The notes below the pieces were generated by a model. It was not told the origin of the DNA. It worked only from the letters and a program-made list of their open reading frames with translations, and searched no databases. A DNA stretch of 6,319 nucleotides, taken from assembly GCA_947259435.1 (NCBI GenBank), contig CAMYMP010000200.1, positions 1-6,319 of the forward strand, read 5' to 3'. This stretch comes from an uncultured Woeseiaceae bacterium (lineage in GTDB: Bacteria > Pseudomonadota > Gammaproteobacteria > Woeseiales > Woeseiaceae). Shown piece after piece: positions 1 through 5,139 of the stretch; within the stretch, counting starts at the first letter, position 1; every line of letters begins with the position of its first letter. The position numbers were made by a program, and so were the translations under genes.

Positions 1-788
1 TTCCGCTTCTTGCACTTGTTGGCGAGTTCACGCTGGATCAAGTGCGCAAAATCCTGCAGCTGCTGGCAATTGTGTCGGCAGTGCTGATGGCCGCGGTTCA
101 GCCGTCGAGTTGGCGGCGCAGCATCCGCAGTGCGCTGGCACGCAAGGTGGTTTCATCAGGCTCGGATGCGATCGGCATCGTCTGCGTGCTCGGCATTGCG
201 CTCGGCATTTTGTTGATCATCCAGTATCAACTGTGGTTAGAACAAATTGTCCAATCGCGGTTTCTGGGCCCGATCATGGTGGCGGTGATCGTGCGCGAGT
301 TGGGGCCATTGCTTGTCAATCTCGTCGTGATCGCCCGCAGTGGCAGCGCCATTGCAGCGGAACTCGCTTTGATTCACGTATCGGGAGAGGATCGGGTCGT
401 CGAGGGGCAAGGGCTGGATTTACTGATTTATTACGTCCTTCCGCGAACGTTCGGCCTGGTAATCTCGACGTGGTGCCTGACCTTGATTTTCATCGCTTGT
501 TCGTTTCTCAGTGTCTACATCGGCGGGCAATGGATCGATGCAAAGACCGGCACCTTCTGGGATTTCACTTCCGATACGCTCAGTGCGCTTGCGCCGCCAG
601 ATGTCGCAAACCTTTTACTCAAGAGCACCATTCCCGCTTTGCTGTCCGGGTGTATTTGCTGCGCTGCGGGACTTGACGCCGGCGATACCAATGCCTCGGT
701 TCCGCGTGCGTGCCGGATCGGGGTTCAGCGGTCGGTGATCGCGCTGTTTATTGTGAGCGCATTTATCTCTGTCGTGGCTTACGTGTAA
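1..788 (+). CDS. MlaE-family ABC transporter permease (5' partial)
   Basis: Integral inner-membrane permease of an MCE-type lipid ABC transporter; in this family it forms the dimeric membrane core linking the cytoplasmic ATPase to the periplasmic MCE protein. The frame is open from the left edge (codons PLLALVGEF from position 3), so the GTG at 42 is probably internal and the true start lies outside. The family hallmark is clear: VRELGPLL, then ARSGSAIAAELA, then YYVLPR, equivalent to the usual RELGP-GR-GAAIAAELG-VPR series. Hydrophobic segments lie near codons 43-62 (counted from 42), 76-97, 127-160 and at the C-terminus. The cytoplasmic stretch after AAELALIHVS reads GEDRVVEG where relatives usually have EQIDALE, so the presumed ATPase contact is altered. 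The last helix is preceded by a stretch matching the usual GL-x-GGA-GVG-AT-AVV spacing but poorly conserved. It ends 40 bp before the next gene. The family call is firm; the transported lipid is unknown. Confidence 0.9.
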   Translation, partial: PLLALVGEFTLDQVRKILQLLAIVSAVLMAAVQPSSWRRSIRSALARKVVSSGSDAIGIVCVLGIALGILLIIQYQLWLEQIVQSRFLGPIMVAVIVRELGPLLVNLVVIARSGSAIAAELALIHVSGEDRVVEGQGLDLLIYYVLPRTFGLVISTWCLTLIFIACSFLSVYIGGQWIDAKTGTFWDFTSDTLSALAPPDVANLLLKSTIPALLSGCICCAAGLDAGDTNASVPRACRIGVQRSVIALFIVSAFISVVAYV

Positions 789-828
789 GCTCGTGTGCAT
801 ATAAGCAAAATCAACGGTCGAACCTACT

Positions 829-1521
829 ATGAGCGATGCGGTTCTGGAGTTTCAGCAAGTGGCGGCGGAAGGCGGGCATCTCTACGATTGCGCCATCTGG
901 CAAGTGAGCTTGTCTCTACACCGCGCTGAGCTGGCGCTCGTTCAGCTGGAGGAAGGCCATCTGAGAATTCCGCTGGCGGATGTGGCGCAGGGCCTGGTCG
1001 AGCCAGTACAGGGCAGCGTTTGCTTTCTAGGCGAGAGTTGGTCGAGCCTCGCTCTTGACGCCAAACTTGCCGCGCGCGCAAAGATCGGGCGCGTATTCGA
1101 AGAACCCGGGTGGATCAGCGAATTGGACATCGACGAAAACATCACGCTAGCGCAACGCCATCACACGCGGCGCACCGAATCGGAAATACGCGATGAAGCG
1201 TCCAAATTGGCGCAGCTGTTTTCGTTGCCAGGTCTGCCACAAAGCAGGCCGTCCAGTGTGCGCCCACCGGATCTTCGCCGGGCGGCGTGTGTCCGGGGAT
1301 TTATGGGTGAGCCGGAATTGCTGATCCTTGAGCGACCGACCGCTGGCGTCTATCCCGCGATCATGCCCGCACTAATGGCGAGTGTGAACAAAGCCCGCTC
1401 ACGTGGCGCTGCGATTTTGTGGACGACCGACAACTGGGACGTATGGAACGATCCCGGCATCAAGCCGACAATGCGTTACAAGATGACGGGCTCTCAGATG
1501 AGTATTGAGGAGAAAAAATAG
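829..1521 (+). CDS. Degenerate ABC ATPase-like protein (MlaF position), predicted pseudo-ATPase
   Basis: This occupies the ATPase slot between permease and MCE protein and keeps an ABC-ATPase skeleton of normal length (230 aa), but every catalytic motif is altered. Aligned on the GL-x-P/GSV block (G55, L56, P59, G62), the Walker A GKST position reads L45-R46-I47-P48. The Q-loop FQ is F90-E91. The LSGGM signature is replaced by VRPPD (144-148). Walker B LLLLDEPTAGLDP has become LLILERPTAGVYP (164-176), losing the Asp, the catalytic Glu (now Arg169) and the D-loop Asp (now Tyr175). The H-loop VTHD is WTTD (198-201). The preserved flanks (GRVFEEPG, ELDIDENI, LLILERPTAG) identify the family, so the losses are real substitutions and not misalignment. 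ATP binding and hydrolysis are therefore unlikely. It may be a structural stand-in, a partner of a separately encoded active ATPase, or an early stage of decay with the frame still open. The ATG at 829 has no strong Shine-Dalgarno sequence. Confidence 0.8.
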   Translation: MSDAVLEFQQVAAEGGHLYDCAIWQVSLSLHRAELALVQLEEGHLRIPLADVAQGLVEPVQGSVCFLGESWSSLALDAKLAARAKIGRVFEEPGWISELDIDENITLAQRHHTRRTESEIRDEASKLAQLFSLPGLPQSRPSSVRPPDLRRAACVRGFMGEPELLILERPTAGVYPAIMPALMASVNKARSRGAAILWTTDNWDVWNDPGIKPTMRYKMTGSQMSIEEKK

Positions 1522-1524
1522 ATC

Positions 1525-2541
1525 ATGCCAAAACCTTTGAAAGTCAGGCGAGCAAACGAAATTGTCGGCCTGTTCGTTCTGTTGGCGGTCGCGATCGCGA
1601 TAACTGCTGCGGTACTGGGCCCCAAGACGCAGCGATGGTTCAAACCCAGCCAAACGCTTGCAATTCATTTGCCGCCGGAGGGCTCACTGGGACTGCGTAA
1701 AGGCGGCGACGTACTAATCCTTGGCTCCGTAGTCGGATCTGTGGAAGATATTATCGTGACTGACGCCGGCAGCATGGAAGCGGCGGTCACTATTCACGGA
1801 AACTTCATCCGCTTCGTCCGCACGGATTCGCAAGCCATCATCCGCAAGCCGTTCGGCATTGGCGATGCTTCCATCGAAATCACGCGAGGCAATGGCGATG
1901 CGCTTCCCACCCGCGGCGGCTTTATCAACAGCGTGGCGGACAAGGCACCTACCCAGTTGATGGAAGAAACGCTTGCCGCGTTTCGCGATGAAGCATTGCC
2001 AGCTATTAGCGAGTTGCGTTCTGCGATCGCGGAATACTCGATGCTGGCCTCTGAATTTCGCTCGGAACAAGGCAACCTGAAGCAGGCGCTGGCCCACTTA
2101 AATCGAGTGGGAGCGGCACTGGAAAAAGGCGAAGGCCTGGCCGGCATGTTGTTGTTCGATCCCAAGCCTGCCCGGGAGCTGCGAGCGGCGTTGCCCAAGT
2201 TCAACGCTTCTCTCGATGAGTTGCACGCTACGCTCGCCGGCGCGCGCAAATTTGCTGAACATCTCCCACAGATCGGCGCCGACATGCAGGAGAGCATGAA
2301 GAACATACGCGCCTCGTCTTTGGAGGCACAGCGCCTCGCGAGTGCGATGCCCGAGCTGGAGAGATCACTCAAGGACGCGGTCGACTCCCTGCCGGCTGTG
2401 CTATTGCAGACGCAGCAGACCATGTACCAGGTTCAACGGCTGACAGAAGGCGTGCAACGCAGTTGGCTCGTCAGAGGCTACATGGATGAACCGCAGACCG
2501 GCACCCGCTTGAGCGGTGATCGCGTCGGGACCGATCGTTGA
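1525..2541 (+). CDS. MlaD-family MCE domain protein
   Basis: Periplasmic substrate-binding subunit of an MCE lipid transporter, anchored in the inner membrane. The N-terminus has basic residues (KVRRANE) followed by one hydrophobic helix (about 13-31), with no cleavage motif seen. One MCE domain follows (about 42-121) with the typical pattern GLRKGGDVLILGSVVGSVEDI. The rest (about 145-315) is predicted mostly helical and rich in Ala, Leu and Glu, as in MCE proteins whose C-terminal helices form a tube or needle. It ends with the motif QRSWLVRGYMDEP. At 338 aa it is longer than E. coli MlaD (about 180 aa) and resembles the longer single-MCE proteins. The start is 3 nt after the stop of the ATPase-like gene, with GAGGAG at 1507-1512 as a somewhat distant ribosome site inside the upstream gene. 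Its stop overlaps the next start as TTGA, indicating translational coupling. Confidence 0.9.
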   Translation: MPKPLKVRRANEIVGLFVLLAVAIAITAAVLGPKTQRWFKPSQTLAIHLPPEGSLGLRKGGDVLILGSVVGSVEDIIVTDAGSMEAAVTIHGNFIRFVRTDSQAIIRKPFGIGDASIEITRGNGDALPTRGGFINSVADKAPTQLMEETLAAFRDEALPAISELRSAIAEYSMLASEFRSEQGNLKQALAHLNRVGAALEKGEGLAGMLLFDPKPARELRAALPKFNASLDELHATLAGARKFAEHLPQIGADMQESMKNIRASSLEAQRLASAMPELERSLKDAVDSLPAVLLQTQQTMYQVQRLTEGVQRSWLVRGYMDEPQTGTRLSGDRVGTDR

Positions 2542-3476
2542 CGTTCCAGCGAAATGCCGTGATCGGCGGCCTTTCAGCGATCCTGCTCAGCCTGTGCACC
2601 GCGTGCGCGGGTCCTGGCCCTCAACCAAGTGAGCCGGTCGGCGACACGCTGGTGCTGCAGGCCTCGTCCGCGGCAAGACTCGCATACGACCTGGGCAACT
2701 ATTCTCAGGCGCAGACGTTGTATCGCCGCGCACTGGTGCGGGCCCAGGCCATCAATGACGCCGATCTGGCCGCCGATGCTGCATACAATCTTGCGATGTC
2801 CGAGATCGGCCTTCAACACTACGAGGCGGCTGACCAACTGCTTCGTCAATCCGAATACGATGCGATCCGCGCGTCATCCGACACGATTGACATCCGCTTG
2901 CTCCGCGCGAAGGTCGCCTATCTACGCGAGCGCTTGCCCGAAGCCATTGCACTGGCGAACCAGGTCATTGCCTCCAAAGCGCCCCGGAATATGCATCTTC
3001 AAGCGAAGATTCTTCGCGGGCAAATATTTTGTGACACCGGCGAATTGCCTTCGGCCAAATCTGAATTGCAGTCGATCGAAGGGCTGGTCGCAAATGCGAA
3101 ATCGGGCTTCTCGCCATCCATTCGCGCAGATATAAATAAATTGCGAGGCGTAATTGCGCGCCTGGACGGCAATATGGTGGTCGCGGCACGCTTCTTCGAC
3201 GCAGAGTCAGAACTACTGCGAACTGCGCACCGCTATCGAGACATGGGCAACGCGTTCGCTCGCGCTGCCGGAGCTCATCTTTCGGCCGGAAACACCGCTC
3301 TGGCTGCAGACCGCTTTTTCCTCGCCGCGCGAAGTCTGGCTGGATTGGGTGATCTCGGTTCAGCCAAAGTGTTTGCCGAGTCCAGTCTGACTGCGGCAGC
3401 GAATGCCGGCGATGATGATGCGCATGCGCGAGCCCAGATGCTGCTGGAAGAAATCGCTAAAGGTGGCGTCCCATGA
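2538..3476 (+). CDS. Predicted lipoprotein with TPR-like repeats
   Basis: Predicted secreted lipoprotein of 312 aa. The start is TTG at 2538, overlapping the MCE gene stop (TTGA); GGGA at 2527-2530 is a suitably spaced ribosome site. The next in-frame start, GTG at 2559, would drop Arg5, the only basic residue of the signal. A hydrophobic stretch (about 8-22) leads to LCTAC-AG, so Cys23 is the likely lipidated residue, although Cys at -3 makes the lipobox non-ideal. The mature part is helical with TPR character: pairs such as AYDLGNYSQAQTLYRRAL, AYNLAMSEIGLQHYEAADQLL and LSAGNTALAADRFFLAARSL show the usual small/aromatic spacing. TPR proteins act as scaffolds. Given the operon, it may be the envelope or outer-membrane partner of the MCE transporter, a place often taken by a PqiC-type lipoprotein in other systems (inference). 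Its 3' end overlaps the convergent cyclase gene by 20 bp. Confidence 0.78.
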   Translation: MTFQRNAVIGGLSAILLSLCTACAGPGPQPSEPVGDTLVLQASSAARLAYDLGNYSQAQTLYRRALVRAQAINDADLAADAAYNLAMSEIGLQHYEAADQLLRQSEYDAIRASSDTIDIRLLRAKVAYLRERLPEAIALANQVIASKAPRNMHLQAKILRGQIFCDTGELPSAKSELQSIEGLVANAKSGFSPSIRADINKLRGVIARLDGNMVVAARFFDAESELLRTAHRYRDMGNAFARAAGAHLSAGNTALAADRFFLAARSLAGLGDLGSAKVFAESSLTAAANAGDDDAHARAQMLLEEIAKGGVP

Positions 3477-4035
3477 GCATATAGGTCGAGATTTCACCCT
3501 GCCCCGGGACGTAGAACTCCCCACGCGGCTCGAAGATGAATTTGTCCTTCAGCAGTTCATGAGTCGTCGAGCTGACTTGAATGCCGCCCGCGACACTCGA
3601 CGATTCCATCTGACTTGCAAGGTTGACCGCCGGACCCCACAGGTCGTAAGCGAGCTTGGTAATCCCCACGACGCCGGCAATTGCCGATCCAGTGTGGATT
3701 CCGATTCGTACCCTGAATGGCTCGCGCGAGCCGCTCGCGATCGTCGCAATGTCTCGCTGCATGCACAAGGCCATTTCGGCAATGGCCTCGGCATGGTCCG
3801 GTCGCGCTTCGGGAATTCCGCAAACCGCCATGTAGGTGTCGCCGATGGTCTTGATCTTCTGAACGCCATGCTCGTCAGCCAGACGGTCGAACAGCGAGAA
3901 CACTTGATTCAGCAGGTCGATGAATTGCTCGGGTGGCCGCGAACCCGCGATATGCCAGAAATCATTCACATGGGTGAAGAGAACGGTCGCTTCGGGATAT
4001 TCCTCGGCTATAAAAGTTGGCGACTCATTTCTCAA
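3457..4035 (-). CDS. Class III nucleotide cyclase domain (split 3' half of a GAF-cyclase gene)
   Basis: Adenylate/guanylate cyclase catalytic domain, about 192 aa from a TTG at 4035. Family landmarks are YPEATVLF, IKTIGDTYMAVCGIPE-RPDHAEAIAEMAL, VRIGIHTGSAIAGVVG and YDLWGPAVNLASQME. The second metal Asp (D66 in IKTIGD), Lys62, Asp131 (YDLWG, substrate selection) and Asn138 are kept. The first metal Asp, normally in FADIVGFT, is His22 (FTHVNDFW), and the transition-state Arg of NLASRM is Gln142. Activity is therefore doubtful. The domain begins directly at the stop of the GAF frame, one frame away. An ATG at 4107 is also in frame, but its first 24 residues overlap GAF coding sequence and look non-homologous. 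The TTG at 4035 overlaps the GAF stop (TTGA), which would allow reinitiation. Otherwise this is the out-of-frame half of a pseudogene. It reads without a visible terminator into the end of the convergent lipoprotein gene. Confidence 0.75.
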   Translation of the reverse strand: MRNESPTFIAEEYPEATVLFTHVNDFWHIAGSRPPEQFIDLLNQVFSLFDRLADEHGVQKIKTIGDTYMAVCGIPEARPDHAEAIAEMALCMQRDIATIASGSREPFRVRIGIHTGSAIAGVVGITKLAYDLWGPAVNLASQMESSSVAGGIQVSSTTHELLKDKFIFEPRGEFYVPGQGEISTYMLMGRHL

Positions 4036-4637
4036 GCGGGGAACATGCTCAGAAGCAGGCGCTCCGACCGATCCTGTTCGACGCGCAGGCTTTCCAGCAA
4101 TTCGCATTGGGCTTTATGCGCATGCTCCGCCTCGTCCTTCGCCCGTCGCAGCTGCATCAGCTTCACGACCTGTCTGCCGAGAACTTGCAATGCCTCCTGC
4201 TGCGATTCGTCCAGCGCGCGTGGAACGCGGTCGATCACGCAAAGCGTTCCCATTGAATGGCCTTTGGGCGTGACCAGCGGGGTGCCTGCATAGAATCGAA
4301 TATTTGGATCAGAGGTTACCAACGGGTTATCGGCGAAGCGTTCATCTTTCATGGCATCCGGCACAATCATGAGTTCCGGCTTCAGGATGGCATGGGCGCA
4401 AAAAGCCACGTCGCGTGGCGTTTCCGTAGCGTCCAATCCGATGCGTGCTTTGAAGTATTGCCGTTGCGTATCGACGAGCGAGACCACCGCAATCGGGGTG
4501 CCGCAAATCTGCGACGCGAGATGGACAAGATCGTCATACTCGGCTTCTGCGCCCGTATCGAGAATATGATAGTCGCGCAGTTCTTCGATGCGCTCGTCTT
4601 CATCTGCTGGAAGAGGTGCTTTCATCCGGTGCCCCAT
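4032..4637 (-). CDS. GAF sensor domain protein (5' half of a split GAF-cyclase gene)
   Basis: Cytoplasmic sensor module of 201 aa. After a short lead (ERIEELRDYHILDTGAE) comes a GAF domain, about 36-163, with motifs of the signalling GAF group: ICGTPIAVVSLVD, RDVAFCAHAI, DERFADNPLV, IRFYAGTPLVTPKGHSMGTLCVID. A helical, charged linker follows (about 164-192) ending SERLLLSMFPA then TGA at 4032-4034. That ending is what normally precedes a cyclase domain (typically a LLL-x-x-LP stretch, a short IAxRL segment and the catalytic domain), and the cyclase frame starts exactly there. This supports one ancestral GAF-linker-cyclase protein of roughly 400 aa. The ligand is not predictable. The start could be ATG 4637 or ATG 4625 (MKAPLP); neither has a strong ribosome site, though GGGG lies about 7 nt before the second. 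The frame is intact, so the truncated protein could still be made. Confidence 0.82.
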   Translation of the reverse strand: MGHRMKAPLPADEDERIEELRDYHILDTGAEAEYDDLVHLASQICGTPIAVVSLVDTQRQYFKARIGLDATETPRDVAFCAHAILKPELMIVPDAMKDERFADNPLVTSDPNIRFYAGTPLVTPKGHSMGTLCVIDRVPRALDESQQEALQVLGRQVVKLMQLRRAKDEAEHAHKAQCELLESLRVEQDRSERLLLSMFPA

Positions 4638-4893
4638 GCGGTTTTTGTTTTCATCTCGATTAATTCTAACTCTTAAGGGTCAATAAGCGCAGCGCAATGC
4701 GCCCTACAACATTACAACGTAAGCGGGTCAGGCTTGGTTTACCGCGATATCAATATAATATACCCCATGCCGGATCCTTTTATTATTTTTCGATCTTTCT
4801 GACATAGAGGTCATCGGGGTGTAGGGGCGAGCGATGCCGCCGGTTACGCATCGTAAGAGTCAGCGACGCGCAGGCAGAGATGCTCGCAGATGG
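4638..4893. other. Intergenic spacer, no gene recognised
   Basis: About 256 bp between the GAF gene start and the yjbQ remnant. No convincing coding frame is visible on either strand. It contains a REP-like palindrome (4676-4706) and an AT-rich patch (about 4742-4800) with a perfect TATAAT at 4754-4759 (+ strand) but no -35 at proper spacing. The promoter of the GAF gene must lie here or be absent; I could not place it. The right edge coincides with the loss of yjbQ homology, so part of this segment may be foreign or rearranged DNA. Confidence 0.6.
4676..4706. repeat. REP-like imperfect palindrome
   Basis: The stretch runs from AAGGGTCAATAAGCG through CAGCGCAATGCGCCCT. It resembles a common proteobacterial intergenic palindrome of the form GGGCGCAAT-aagcg-agcgc-ATTGCGCCC. 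Here the left arm is eroded (GGGTCAAT instead of GGGCGCAAT), leaving outer pairs AGGG/CCCT and a weak middle. It may be a degraded REP-type element; as a terminator it looks weak. Only one copy lies in the window, so repeat status is from recollection of the pattern. Confidence 0.4.
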
Positions 4894-5121
4894 ATGCAGC
4901 CATACGCCCTTCGGGACTAGTTTGCGGAGCAGGTGCACCACGTCGGTCTGCACAATCTCGTCCCAGTTCTACTGGATCATGATGGCCGCGGTAGCACGCT
5001 GCGCGTATACATTCACCAGCCCGTTACGCACCCCGCTGGCCTGCACGACGGTGTTGACCTGCACGGCAATGTCCACCAGTTCCTCTCGCTGGCGGGTGCT
5101 GATGGTGATGTTGTCGCGCAG
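4894..5121 (-). pseudogene. yjbQ: yjbQ (UPF0047, thiamine-phosphate synthase-like) remnant
   Basis: On the - strand, in the same frame as and directly after the yihY-like stop, the translation reads RDNITISTRQREELVDIAVQV, ASGVRNGLVNVYAQ, ATAAIMIQ-stop-NWDEIVQTDVVHLLRKLVPKGVWLH. This is the N-terminal half of the YjbQ/UPF0047 family (about 140 aa), whose members read ATAAIMIQENWD-x-x-VQTDVV at this point. The in-frame TAG at 4969-4971 replaces the expected GAG Glu codon. The likely original ATG position is CTG (5119-5121) and no ATG occurs upstream in frame. Homology stops near 4894, before the glycine-rich part and the second half of the family. The gene therefore has three independent lesions: lost start, nonsense codon and 3' truncation. 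It sat 18 nt after yihY and was probably co-transcribed with it. Confidence 0.8.
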
Positions 5122-5139
5122 GTCTTGCGCCTGTGTCTG

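Larger units (their letters stand above)
3457..4637 (-). pseudogene. Probable ancestral GAF-adenylate/guanylate cyclase gene, frameshifted
   Basis: This composite entry covers both halves. The GAF half ends ...SMFPA-stop and the cyclase half continues RLRNESPTFIAEEYPE one frame away, so a contiguous sensor-cyclase is reconstructed by a single frame change near 4035. The linker also looks a few residues shorter than the family norm between the LP-like motif and RL. A deletion of about 16 bp between two copies of a short CGCTT repeat, leaving the one copy seen here, would explain both the shortening and the frame change (inference). Catalytic substitutions His22 and Gln142 in the cyclase half agree with relaxed selection. 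A sequencing error, or a coupled two-gene arrangement through the TTGA overlap, remain alternatives. Confidence 0.6.

Noticed and set aside
1794..2423. Open frame on the - strand (about 209 codons) inside the MCE gene
   Set aside because: It is the complement of the MCE protein coding sequence with low-complexity Ser/Arg/Ala composition and no recognisable domain.
4065..4107. ATG 4107 as the real start of the cyclase protein
   Set aside because: The first 24 residues are encoded within GAF coding sequence in another frame and do not resemble a cyclase linker; homology starts at about the TTG 4035.
3403..4293. Long open frame on the + strand (about 296 codons) across the cyclase/GAF region
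   Set aside because: It is antisense to clear cyclase and GAF homology on the - strand, its translation resembles no family and has a composition typical of shadow frames.
4734..4759. Sigma-70 promoter: TTGGTT and perfect TATAAT on the + strand
   Set aside because: The spacing is only 14 nt and it points into the antisense side of the yjbQ remnant with no gene downstream.
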